Positions 1 through 6,649 of a DNA stretch of 8,353 bases are shown here, one piece after another; position 1 is the stretch's first letter; the number at the start of each line of letters is the position of its first letter. The position numbers were made by a program, and so were the translations under genes. The notes under the pieces are model-generated. The model did no database searches, had not been told where the DNA came from, and worked only from the letters and a program-made list of their open reading frames with translations. The stretch is from a bacterium (GTDB taxonomy: Bacteria; Armatimonadota; Fimbriimonadia; Fimbriimonadales; GBS-DC): contig JARJMV020000056.1 in NCBI GenBank assembly GCA_029335935.2, positions 1 to 8,353 of the forward strand, read 5' to 3'.

Positions 1-289
1 CCCCTACATGTGGGCGGCGAAGCCCCACTACTACGGCAGCGCGTTCTACAACTACCCCTACATGTTCGGTCTGCTGTTCGGGCTGGGGCTGTACGCGCGC
101 TACTTAGACGACCCTGACGGCTTCCGCGCTCGCTACGACGACCTGCTCTCGCGCACGGGGATGGCGGACGCCCCGACGCTCGCGGCGGAGTTCGGCTTCG
201 ACCTGCGCACACCCCACTTCTGGCGCGGCGCGTTCGACGCCATCCGACGCGACATCGAGCAGTTCGAGTCGCTTGTGCAGGGAACATGA
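1..289 (+). CDS. Oligoendopeptidase F-like M3 metallopeptidase, C-terminal end (partial)
   Basis: The reading frame is open from the window edge (full codons from base 2) to TGA at 287-289. Only about 95 C-terminal residues are present; the HExxH zinc site lies outside the window. What is visible matches the end of the M3 / oligoendopeptidase F family: a Tyr/His-rich stretch (KPHYYGSAFYNYPYMFG) that in this family lines the substrate cleft, a helical segment ending in LYARY, then GFRARYDDLLSRTG, a FGFDL motif and a final helix after FW. Such enzymes are zinc-dependent cytosolic oligopeptidases that trim short peptides. The ATG at base 8 is an internal Met, not the start. The stop overlaps the next gene's start as ATGA, so the two are probably co-translated. 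The family assignment is firm; the subfamily cannot be settled from this fragment. Confidence 0.85.
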   Translation, partial: PYMWAAKPHYYGSAFYNYPYMFGLLFGLGLYARYLDDPDGFRARYDDLLSRTGMADAPTLAAEFGFDLRTPHFWRGAFDAIRRDIEQFESLVQGT

Positions 290-1521
290 TGCGCCTCGCG
301 ACGTGGCTGCTGGCGATAGGCGTTGCCGGGATGTGGGGACTCATGGGGTGCGCACGCGCGGACGAATGGCGCACCCTGCCCTTCACCGACTCGGAATGGC
401 AACGCGACGGCGCGCCGACCTACACCGTCGAGAACGATACGCTCATCTTCGACGGCGACGGACGCGGGCGACTGATGTCCAAGCGCGTCTACCGCGACTT
501 CGAGCTGCAGGTGGAGTTCCGCCTGAGCGCAGGCGCAAATAACGGGATAGCCCTCCGCGCCCCGATGGGCTTCCAAGCCTCGCGCTACGGCATGGAAATC
601 CAAATCTTGGACGACGCCGCGCACCATCCGTCCGACCCACGCTCTATCTGCGGCGCAATCTATGGGCTGTACCCTGCTCGTAAAAGCGCGGTGAAGCCTG
701 CTGGCGCGTGGAACACGATGCGCATCCGATGCGTCGGGCGACAGGTGCAGGTCGTGCTGAACGGCGAGACGATTGTGGAGGCGAACCTCAACACGATTAC
801 CGACCGCGAGCAGCTGCGTGCGCGTCCGGGCTTCCTGCGCGAGTCGGGGCATATCGGGTTCATCCAGCACAACGGGCGCGTGGAGTTCCGCAACCTGCGC
901 GTTCGTGAGGTCGACGCGCCGCGCCTGCCCAACCAGCCGCCCGATGGGTTTATTGCGCTCTTCAACGGGCGCGACCTGAGCGGCTGGAACAGCTGGTACG
1001 CCGACCCGCCCGACCAAGCCGCCATGGGCGAAGCAGAACGCCAATACGCCCAAGCGCAGGCGAACCAGAAGTATCTAACGCACTGGCGCGCCGCCGACGG
1101 CGTGCTGCACTTCGACGGTAAAGGCGTACACCTGATTACCGAGCGCGCCTACGGCGATTTCGAACTGTGGCTGGAGTGGCGCATCGAGCGCGGCGGCGAC
1201 AGCGGTATCTACCTGCGCGACACACCCCAAGTGCAAATCTGGGACAACCCTATCGGCTCGGGGGGACTCTACAACAACGAGCGCCATCCGAGCAAGCCAC
1301 TCGCCTATGCCGACCGCCCCGTCGGCGAGTGGAACCGCTTCCGTATCTTGGTGCTGGGCGACCGCGTGACGGTATGGCTCAACGAGACGCTGGTGGTTCA
1401 CGACACGCCGCTGGAGAACTATTGGAACCGCGCCGCGCCGTTGCCCTCTGAGGGGCGTATTTGGCTCCAAGCGCACGGCGCGCCGTTGCAGTTCCGCAAT
1501 CTCTTCATTCGTCCACTCTGA
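286..1521 (+). CDS. Probable lipoprotein with two DUF1080 (3-keto-disaccharide hydrolase-type) domains
   Basis: A 411-residue protein. The N-terminus is a hydrophobic export signal with a lipobox-like LMGC (Cys22); a signal peptidase I site after ARA (residue 25) is the alternative. Two homologous jelly-roll domains of the DUF1080 family follow, at about residues 26-207 and 219-410. Each has the same landmarks: DFELQVEFRL...NNGIALR against DFELWLEWRI...DSGIYLR, then YGMEIQILDD against PQVQIWDN, and a closing GRVEFRNLRV against APLQFRNLFI. Domain 2 starts with the typical FIALFNGRDLSGW. DUF1080 is related to concanavalin-like glycan-binding folds, and some members hydrolyse 3-keto-glycosides, so a role in cell-surface carbohydrate handling is likely but inferred. 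The start at 286 forms ATGA with the preceding stop and has AGGGA at 279-283; a second ATG at 289 is possible. The 3' end overlaps purN by 17 bp. Confidence 0.85.
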   Translation: MMRLATWLLAIGVAGMWGLMGCARADEWRTLPFTDSEWQRDGAPTYTVENDTLIFDGDGRGRLMSKRVYRDFELQVEFRLSAGANNGIALRAPMGFQASRYGMEIQILDDAAHHPSDPRSICGAIYGLYPARKSAVKPAGAWNTMRIRCVGRQVQVVLNGETIVEANLNTITDREQLRARPGFLRESGHIGFIQHNGRVEFRNLRVREVDAPRLPNQPPDGFIALFNGRDLSGWNSWYADPPDQAAMGEAERQYAQAQANQKYLTHWRAADGVLHFDGKGVHLITERAYGDFELWLEWRIERGGDSGIYLRDTPQVQIWDNPIGSGGLYNNERHPSKPLAYADRPVGEWNRFRILVLGDRVTVWLNETLVVHDTPLENYWNRAAPLPSEGRIWLQAHGAPLQFRNLFIRPL

Positions 1522-2134
1522 CGCGATTGCCCTCCACGCGAAGCTTACCCTGCATGAATAGCCGCACCGCCTCGATGTAGGTCTCGTGTTCAATCGGCAG
1601 CAGGCGCGCGGCTAAGGTTTCAGGCGAGTAGTCGTCGTGTATTGGCGCGCACCGCTGCAGAATGATGGGACCCGTATCGTAGCGCTCGTCCACGAAATGC
1701 ACGGTGCAGCCTGTGACCTTCATCCCGCTGTCGAGGGCAGCTTGATGCACGCGCAAGCCGTACATCCCCTGACCGCCGAACAGGGGCAGCAACGCAGGAT
1801 GGATATTCATCACCTGCATCGGGAAGGCTTCCACGATGGGCTTGGGCAGCAAGCGCATGTAGCCAGCGAGGCAGATGAGGTCGGGCTGCGCGCGCTGGAG
1901 TACCCACAGCAGCGCGTGGGCGTAGGCGTCGGCGTCGGGGAACTCGCGTGGGTTGACCACCGCAGTGGAGACGCCAAGCGCGCGGGCGGTCTCCAGCGCG
2001 GGCGCGTCGCCACGTGCGCCCACTACCGCAACCACCGCGCTGTCGGGAATGCGCCCCGATTGGCACGCCTCGATAATCGCGCGCATGTTGCTGCCGCGCG
2101 AGGGACCCGACACCAGTATCGCGATTCGTTTCAT
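1505..2134 (-). CDS. purN: Phosphoribosylglycinamide formyltransferase (GAR transformylase)
   Basis: A 209-residue protein of normal length for PurN. It transfers a formyl group from 10-formyl-THF to GAR in step three of de novo purine synthesis, in the cytosol. The catalytic triad is present: Asn110 and His112 in VMNIHPALLP, and Asp153 in VDERYDTGPIILQ. The N-terminal phosphate-binding loop reads SGPSRGSN, two residues longer than the SGNGSN of E. coli. An in-frame extension upstream to 2440 exists, but it lies inside acpS. The ATG at 2134 begins a normal MKRIAILVSG strand and forms an ATGA overlap with the acpS stop, so I chose that. The Shine-Dalgarno is poor (GGTGG), which suggests translational coupling. 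It is the last gene of the minus-strand run, and no terminator is visible past its stop. Confidence 0.95.
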   Translation of the reverse strand: MKRIAILVSGPSRGSNMRAIIEACQSGRIPDSAVVAVVGARGDAPALETARALGVSTAVVNPREFPDADAYAHALLWVLQRAQPDLICLAGYMRLLPKPIVEAFPMQVMNIHPALLPLFGGQGMYGLRVHQAALDSGMKVTGCTVHFVDERYDTGPIILQRCAPIHDDYSPETLAARLLPIEHETYIEAVRLFMQGKLRVEGNRVRVDE

Positions 2135-2493
2135 CGGTTCACCACCCACAAGGCGATGGCATGCGCGAGTGTGCGTGTGTGCGTGATGCTCACAATTAGT
2201 TCGCCTGTGCCGACGGCGTGCGCGCTTGAGCCGTGCAGATGCACCACGGGCTTGCCGTGCGCGTCGGGCAAGATCTCCACCTCCTGCCAGCGCAGGGGAT
2301 GTCCAATCGCCTTCATCACAGCCTCCTTCGCGCACCACCTGCCAGCGATGTGCGGTGTCGGGTTCGAGCGTCGCGCGAGGCAGTAGTCGCGCTCGGCGGG
2401 CGTGAGAATGCGCTCCACGAAGCGCGGGTGGCGCGCGCACGCTTGCGCAATCCGCTCCAACTCCACCAAGTCCACGCCGACGCCAAGGATCAT
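2131..2493 (-). CDS. acpS: Holo-[acyl-carrier-protein] synthase
   Basis: A 120-residue protein, typical for AcpS. It moves 4'-phosphopantetheine from CoA to the conserved serine of apo-ACP, switching on fatty-acid synthesis. The Mg-binding Asp8 lies in GVGVDLVELERI, and the second metal-binding Glu57 with Lys56 lies in AGRWCAKEAVMKAIG. The C-terminal strand VSITHTRTLAHAIAL carries the conserved His105. Cys and Trp before the KEA are slightly unusual, since Phe-Ala is more common there. The ATG start follows the upstream stop by only 4 bp and no Shine-Dalgarno is evident, so ribosomes probably re-initiate. The stop overlaps the purN start (ATGA). Its substrate CoA depends on the pathway that begins with the coaX product, encoded at the head of the same run. 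Confidence 0.95.
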   Translation of the reverse strand: MILGVGVDLVELERIAQACARHPRFVERILTPAERDYCLARRSNPTPHIAGRWCAKEAVMKAIGHPLRWQEVEILPDAHGKPVVHLHGSSAHAVGTGELIVSITHTRTLAHAIALWVVNR

Positions 2494-2497
2494 CGGG

Positions 2498-2842
2498 CTA
2501 CGGTTTGTTAGCGTCGGCGGGGGCGGCAGGCGGCACGCTCCACTGGGGCTGGTCGTCGCCGTCTACGAACATCATGCGGGCGTTCCCCTCGCGGTCAAGC
2601 AAAATCCAAGCGCGCGGCTTGCCCTTCGCGTCATACAGAAACAGCGCAGGTTCGCCGAACGGCATGCCCAGCTCCGCGCGCAGGTTGCCCTGCTCATCGT
2701 ACAGGCGGAACCGCTTCGCGTCGACGCTCTCGGCGATGCGCGGGCGACGCTGCGACTCGCGCGCGTCCATCAGCGTCACGCCGCTCAAGAAACCGAACAG
2801 CGCGACGATTACCACCAATAACAGGAGTTGAAAGTGTCTCAT
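2498..2842 (-). CDS. Small membrane-anchored protein with beta-strand repeats, unknown function
   Basis: A 114-residue protein that I cannot assign to a named gene. Residues 5-25 form one hydrophobic segment (a membrane anchor or uncleaved signal). After a basic, charged linker come repeats with a period of 22-23 residues: FRLYDEQGNLRAEL at 45-58, LFLYDAKGKPRAWI at 67-80 and the weaker MMFVDGDDQPQWSV at 90-103. The D-x-x-G-x-x-R core suggests beta-hairpins stacked in a small sheet outside the cytoplasm. The tail is Pro/Ala-rich and probably disordered. The start at 2842 makes an ATGA overlap with the preceding TPR gene and has a GGAGGA nine bases upstream. acpS begins 4 bp after its stop. The gene is real judging by its fit into the operon; its role is unknown. 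Confidence 0.7.
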   Translation of the reverse strand: MRHFQLLLLVVIVALFGFLSGVTLMDARESQRRPRIAESVDAKRFRLYDEQGNLRAELGMPFGEPALFLYDAKGKPRAWILLDREGNARMMFVDGDDQPQWSVPPAAPADANKP

Positions 2843-3819
2843 TCGTAAAAATCCTCCGAACTATAATACTCTTCTTGGATACTCACGATACCGACGGGCA
2901 CGTTCTGCTCAGGCTCTCGGCGCACAGTGCCTTCGTTCACAATCTCGGTGGCGTCAGGGAGTGCATCGCTTTCGTACTCTAAGGCGATGCGCTGAGCCTC
3001 CTCTTTGTTGCGCGCGGCGATTATGTAGGTGGAGACGCGCAATTCGGTCTTCTCGGTGTCTCCTCGTTTCGGTACGAAGCTGGCTATCTGAAAGGCGTAA
3101 AAATAGACCGTATCGGCTACAGGCTCGCCTGTTTCATAGAGGATGGTGATTGCAGTCGGGTTGGCGCGGTCGTACTGTAGGGCTTGCTGAGCGAGGGCGC
3201 GCGCGGTGGGGATATCCTCGTCTAAATCGCACGCTATCGACGCCTTCGACGCATACAGTCTGGAGATTAGGTAAAGATTGTCGGGGTGTTCTTGCGCCGC
3301 GCGTTCGAGGCGTTGAAGCGACTCGAGCGCGCCCGCGCGCTCCTTGAGCTTGACCAGTAGCCCCAAGCGCACTGGCTCCAGCATCTGCTCGTACTCTGCA
3401 CGGTATTTGGGCGGTGGAAGTTGCAGCGCGTCTTCGACGGCTTGAAGAGCTTCCGTGTAGCGTTCGAGGCTCGTGAGTATGTGTATCTTGTGCCCGTAGA
3501 GGGTGAACTTGTCAGTGCCTTCGAATTTTTCGATAGCCTCCTCGCAGATCTGGAGAGCCTCTTCGTCGCGTTGCAGCCGATCGAGCAGTTGGATGAGGTC
3601 TTTGTATCGGTCGATATCGCGGGGTCGGGCGCGCACGCCGCGTTGCAGCGCCTCGATAGCCTGCTCCATGTTGCCTTCAAGTTTGTAAGCGGACGCCTCG
3701 TAGTAGTAGGCTGCAGGGTGGCGTGCCATGTGGAGTTTGCGCGCGCACTGACGCACGGTCTCCACATCGCGCTGCGCCAACGCCTGATGCGCTCGCTCCA
3801 GTAGTCTATCGGTGTTCAT
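2839..3819 (-). CDS. Tetratricopeptide-repeat protein, unknown function
   Basis: A 326-residue protein without signal peptide or membrane segment, so probably cytosolic. TPR-like helix pairs run through roughly residues 3-230. Clear units sit at 37-66 (EASAYKLEGNMEQAIEAL), 71-100 (LLDRLQRDEEALQICEEAI) and 105-134, with looser ones to about 215. A different C-terminal domain (about 236-326) has alternating strand and helix: YFYAFQIASFV, then RVSTYIIAARNKEEAQRIAL, then VGIVSIQEEYY. The 'strand, then KEEAQRIA helix' layout is reminiscent of small DUF4288-like domains, but this is only an impression. TPR proteins are scaffolds for protein contacts; the partner may be a neighbouring gene product. 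The ATG comes 5 bp after the DUF1573 gene's stop with no Shine-Dalgarno. The acidic tail is encoded by DNA that also carries the next gene's Shine-Dalgarno. Confidence 0.8.
   Translation of the reverse strand: MNTDRLLERAHQALAQRDVETVRQCARKLHMARHPAAYYYEASAYKLEGNMEQAIEALQRGVRARPRDIDRYKDLIQLLDRLQRDEEALQICEEAIEKFEGTDKFTLYGHKIHILTSLERYTEALQAVEDALQLPPPKYRAEYEQMLEPVRLGLLVKLKERAGALESLQRLERAAQEHPDNLYLISRLYASKASIACDLDEDIPTARALAQQALQYDRANPTAITILYETGEPVADTVYFYAFQIASFVPKRGDTEKTELRVSTYIIAARNKEEAQRIALEYESDALPDATEIVNEGTVRREPEQNVPVGIVSIQEEYYSSEDFYE
2852..2868 (-). promoter_or_regulatory. -10-like box plus Shine-Dalgarno before the small repeat-protein gene
   Basis: Minus strand TATTATAGTTCGGAGGA, inside the last codons of the TPR gene. 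GGAGGA (2852-2857) is nine bases from the ATG at 2842 and is a good ribosome site. TATTAT (2863-2868) is one change from TATAAT, but no -35 is seen, so promoter activity is uncertain. Confidence 0.45.
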
Positions 3820-3824
3820 GGCTA

Positions 3825-5465
3825 TTACTGCGGGTTCGCTGCCAGCACATTCGCCATAATCGACACGCGCAGCGTGGATTGCTGCGGGTCATCCGTTTCG
3901 ATGATGAGGTTCTTTCGCACCGAACCTGCTTGCCAGCCGCCCTTGTAGCGCAGGATGAAGCGGTGCTGCTTGCCGTCCTCGCTCGCTTCGTGCCGAACCT
4001 CGATGTTGGGGTCGTCCACCTCGAACTTTTTGACTTGGAAGCCCTTGTCGCTGCGGCTGACCGTGACCACGCGCTCGATAGGCAGAGGCGTTGCAGAGTT
4101 GATGGCGCCGAAAAACACGGTGGTCGGCGTGACGATGATGCCTTTCTCATAGTTCAGCGCGATATTCACTTGCGGTTGGGCAGTGGAGTTGGTGCGCGCC
4201 GTCACCAACACCGTGTTGCGTCCTGCAGGCGCGTCGGGGCTGATGGTGATGATGACTTTGGTGCGCTTGTTGTCGATCTTCTCGGCTTTGGCGGTTGCGA
4301 AAGGCACATTCGCGCGCACCTCTTGCACATCGAGCGTCTCGTCGGTCGCGGCGACAATCTCCACCTCTTGCACCGTCGGTTCGTCTGTCTTCAGCGCGAG
4401 GGGGATTTGCTCGCTGGGGCGCACTTCGATGGCGGTGCGGATATTGGTGGTCAGGCGTAGGGTCAGGTTCGGCGTGTCGGGGTCGTTGGAGGTTACTTGG
4501 ATGGTCTTGATTTGTGCGCCGCGGAAGCCTGCCGTGCGCAGTTCCGCCTCGATTTTGCCCTCTTTGCCTGGCTCAATCACGCGGTCGTAGTAGGGCGTGA
4601 CGCATCCGCAGCTGGGGCGGGCGTTGATTTCCAACGGCGCGTCGCCCTCGTTCTTGATGATGAAAGTATGTTTGACCACAGCGCCTTGCACAGTCTCGCC
4701 GAAGTCGTGTTCGATTGCATCCACTCTGATTTTCGGCTTGGGCATATGCACGACGACACGCTGGTCGATATAGTTCATCAGGGCGATACGCGCTTGGTTG
4801 AGCGCACGCACGCGCTGCACCTCTTCTGCGTTGGGCGCCGTGGGGAGGTCTTCGGAGTTCCACACAGGTCCCATCAGGTCGGTGTCTTTTTGGCTTTCGC
4901 CCAGCCCCAAGTAAGCTCCTACCGCCTGCCCCACCAGGTGCGCGATGGCTCGGCTCGGCTGCGGCATCTCTGTGTAGGGGATGTAGGTCGCAATCCGCGC
5001 GCGCACGCGCCGCTTATCGCCCTGAGCAGGGGGTAAAAATAGGCGCGAGCGTCCGTGCAACAGTTTGAACTGCCCTGCAACGATTTCGGCGACATCCTCC
5101 TCGAAGACAATCTGCACATCGGCGGCGCGTTCGTCGTCCGTCCACTCGAGGCGCGGGTCGCCCCCCAGCGTGTTGTTCCAGTTCTGCACGGCTTCGAGTG
5201 CTGCTTGGCGGAAGGTCTCGCGCAGGTCATACGGGATGGTCGCCCAGCTGCCGTAGATTCGGATTGTCGCGGGGATGCTCAGCGGGCGCGCCAGTTTCTC
5301 GGCTTCCTCGAACGCGCCTTTCGAGAGGGAGTTGATTGCTTGTGTAAGTTGCTCATGTTCTTGTTTGATGACATTTTCAGGCAGTGTGGGCGCATTGGGG
5401 GCGTTCTGCGCCCAGAGCTGCGTTGCAAACCCTAAAGACAGTAATAGCGCAAAGATTCTCTTCAT
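3825..5465 (-). CDS. Secreted protein: degenerate matrixin-like domain plus DUF1573 domain
   Basis: A 546-residue protein. The signal peptide MKRIFALLLSLGFATQLWAQ is followed by a helical region (about 30-60). Next is a domain resembling bacterial matrixins (about 64-202), with a helix containing ALEAVQNWNNTL, a strand ADVQIVFEEDV, a helix at 171-191 and a Met-turn-like DLMGP at 196-200. The expected zinc helix HExxHxxG reads HLVGQAVG at 176-183, and the LGLG that follows ends in Glu190, so the catalytic Glu and at least two metal ligands are missing. A DUF1573 beta-sandwich covers about 247-342 (HDFGETVQGAVVKHTFIIKN) with a Cys-Gly-Cys at 286-288. Two further strand-rich domains reach the C-terminus. 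I chose ATG 5465 because it opens the signal peptide and has GGAGGA five bases upstream. A GTG at 5504 (GTGA overlap with the PD40 gene) is in frame but has no Shine-Dalgarno. Its function is probably structural or binding, not proteolytic. Confidence 0.8.
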   Translation of the reverse strand: MKRIFALLLSLGFATQLWAQNAPNAPTLPENVIKQEHEQLTQAINSLSKGAFEEAEKLARPLSIPATIRIYGSWATIPYDLRETFRQAALEAVQNWNNTLGGDPRLEWTDDERAADVQIVFEEDVAEIVAGQFKLLHGRSRLFLPPAQGDKRRVRARIATYIPYTEMPQPSRAIAHLVGQAVGAYLGLGESQKDTDLMGPVWNSEDLPTAPNAEEVQRVRALNQARIALMNYIDQRVVVHMPKPKIRVDAIEHDFGETVQGAVVKHTFIIKNEGDAPLEINARPSCGCVTPYYDRVIEPGKEGKIEAELRTAGFRGAQIKTIQVTSNDPDTPNLTLRLTTNIRTAIEVRPSEQIPLALKTDEPTVQEVEIVAATDETLDVQEVRANVPFATAKAEKIDNKRTKVIITISPDAPAGRNTVLVTARTNSTAQPQVNIALNYEKGIIVTPTTVFFGAINSATPLPIERVVTVSRSDKGFQVKKFEVDDPNIEVRHEASEDGKQHRFILRYKGGWQAGSVRKNLIIETDDPQQSTLRVSIMANVLAANPQ

Positions 5466-5470
5466 GCCGT

Positions 5471-5476
5471 TCCTCC
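5471..5476 (-). promoter_or_regulatory. Shine-Dalgarno of the DUF1573 gene
   Basis: GGAGGA on the minus strand, five bases from the ATG at 5465. It decides the start: the alternative GTG at 5504 has only GC-rich sequence without such a site and would put 13 polar, basic residues before the signal peptide. Confidence 0.8.
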
Positions 5477-5484
5477 GTCGAACT

Positions 5485-5490
5485 ATTATA
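5485..5490 (-). promoter_or_regulatory. -10 box of a possible internal promoter before the DUF1573 gene
   Basis: A perfect TATAAT on the minus strand lies in the only sizeable gap inside the run (5466-5500). A start near 5478 would leave the GGAGGA at the very 5' end of the mRNA. The -35 region (around 5508-5514) is GC-rich and unlike TTGACA, so an activator or a weak promoter is possible. Confidence 0.5.
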
Positions 5491-5500
5491 TCCGAAAATT

Positions 5501-6649
5501 TCACCGCGCGGGCGACCAGCGCGGGGTGATGTGGTCGCCTGACTGCGTGCGTTGTTGCAGGTCTGTGCCGTCGATGCGCACGGTGTAGATTTGGCGATTG
5601 CCTAACGCGCCCATCGCGAACACGAGTTGCTGTCCGTCGGGCGACCAGTGGGGGTGGTACACTTCGCCTTCGATAATCAGCGTGGGCGCGCCGCCTGTTT
5701 CAGGCACGGTCGCCAAGCCGACGCGCTTGAGTTTACCGTCCTTGAGTCGTTGGCACAGCACGAACGCGATGCGGCTGCCGTCGGGCGACCAGGCGACCTC
5801 GAGGGCGGCTTCGGCGTTGTCGGGCGAGAGCCAGAGGGGCATCGGTTGCACCTCGCGCGTGGTTGCGCCGAAATCGAAACGGATGACGCCGCCCACGGCG
5901 CGTTCGCCCTCAGGCGTCGGTACCACCAGCCCTGCGCCGCTCACGACCAAGCTCTGGCTTGCGGGCGACCAGTCTAAGTCCACCTGCTCGCCGCCGATTA
6001 CGACAGGCAGAGTGAACTGCTGTTGCGCGACGGTCAGGTCTTGTAGCACCACTTGCTCGCCTTCATCCAAGCGTTGCACGGCGGCGATGAGGTTCGGGTT
6101 GGGACGCTTGGCGTAGCGGAACGCCACCTGCCCGTACTGCTCGCGCACTTGAATCATCTGCGAGGCGGAGGGGATGAGCTGCAGCGCGTTCACGCCCTTG
6201 TTGTCGATTTCGGTCACCAGCCCCTGCGCGATATGTAAAATCTCTTTGCCGTCGCGGTCGTAAAACGGCGCGAGTTTCGCCCCGCCGCCCAGCGTGAGTT
6301 GGCTTAGCCCTTTGCCGTCAGGGTCTATCGTCCATATCTGATACACGAAATCGCGCCGATTGGACGAGAAAGCAATCTTTTTGCCGTCGGGCGACCAGTC
6401 GGGGCTGCGGTCGTCATAATCGTCTTCGGTGAGCGTCAGGGTACTGCCGTCGGGTTTGAGAACCATCAGGTCGCCGTGTGCGTCCTCGTTCAGGCGCACG
6501 CACACAATCCAGTCGGTCGTGTTGGGCTTGATGGGGCGCAGGTCGAGGCGTCCCCACGGTTGCGAGCGGATGAGCGCCAGCGCGGCGACCATAATCACGA
6601 CCACCAGCACGCCCACCAGCAGGCGTTCACGGCGTTTGATGCGGTTCAT
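5501..6649 (-). CDS. Membrane-anchored TolB-like PD40 beta-propeller protein
   Basis: A 382-residue protein. The basic N-terminus (MNRIKRRER) is followed by one membrane helix at about 10-27, so the rest should face outward (type II topology, inferred). The remainder is a propeller built of PD40/WD40-like TolB blades, with signatures SPDWSPDGKKIAF (82-94), DWSPASQSLVVSG (226-238), VAWSPDGSRIAFV (285-297), HWSPDGQQLVFA (334-345) and the closing PRWSPAR. Ending on a WSP motif is normal for TolB-type propellers, so the protein looks complete. I chose ATG 6649, which gives an ATGA overlap with the preceding stop; a GTG at 6685 would add twelve residues with no support. Such propellers bind proteins or sugars in the envelope. 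There is no tol-pal gene nearby, so I do not call it tolB. The ligand is unknown. Confidence 0.85.
   Translation of the reverse strand: MNRIKRRERLLVGVLVVVIMVAALALIRSQPWGRLDLRPIKPNTTDWIVCVRLNEDAHGDLMVLKPDGSTLTLTEDDYDDRSPDWSPDGKKIAFSSNRRDFVYQIWTIDPDGKGLSQLTLGGGAKLAPFYDRDGKEILHIAQGLVTEIDNKGVNALQLIPSASQMIQVREQYGQVAFRYAKRPNPNLIAAVQRLDEGEQVVLQDLTVAQQQFTLPVVIGGEQVDLDWSPASQSLVVSGAGLVVPTPEGERAVGGVIRFDFGATTREVQPMPLWLSPDNAEAALEVAWSPDGSRIAFVLCQRLKDGKLKRVGLATVPETGGAPTLIIEGEVYHPHWSPDGQQLVFAMGALGNRQIYTVRIDGTDLQQRTQSGDHITPRWSPAR
5509..6397 (-). repeat. Dispersed CGGGCGACCA repeats encoding the propeller WSP motifs
   Basis: The plus-strand decamer CGGGCGACCA occurs at 5509-5518, 5638-5647, 5782-5791, 5962-5971 and 6388-6397; three copies extend to GTCGGGCGACCA. 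On the coding strand each reads TGGTCGCCCG (Trp-Ser-Pro). The copies mark equivalent places in propeller blades. Same-codon conservation points to recent blade duplication or strong codon preference; they are not a mobile or CRISPR repeat. Confidence 0.7.

Noticed and set aside
133..1053. Long open frame on the minus strand opposite the DUF1080 gene
   Set aside because: Its translation is low-complexity Arg/Ala/Val-rich with no motif, and the plus-strand frame has clear domain signatures. It is a by-product of high GC.
1637..2386. A plus-strand open frame of about 249 codons opposite purN and acpS
   Set aside because: Both minus-strand genes are certain from catalytic motifs; this is their antisense shadow.
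3723..4460. A plus-strand open frame of 245 codons opposite the TPR and DUF1573 genes
   Set aside because: Composition typical of antisense GC-rich DNA (runs of Asp/Val/His/Arg); no recognisable domain.
5501..5518. Possible frameshift truncating the propeller at a WSP motif
   Set aside because: TolB-type proteins normally end just after a WSP motif, and the stop forms part of the gap before the next gene, so the end looks natural.
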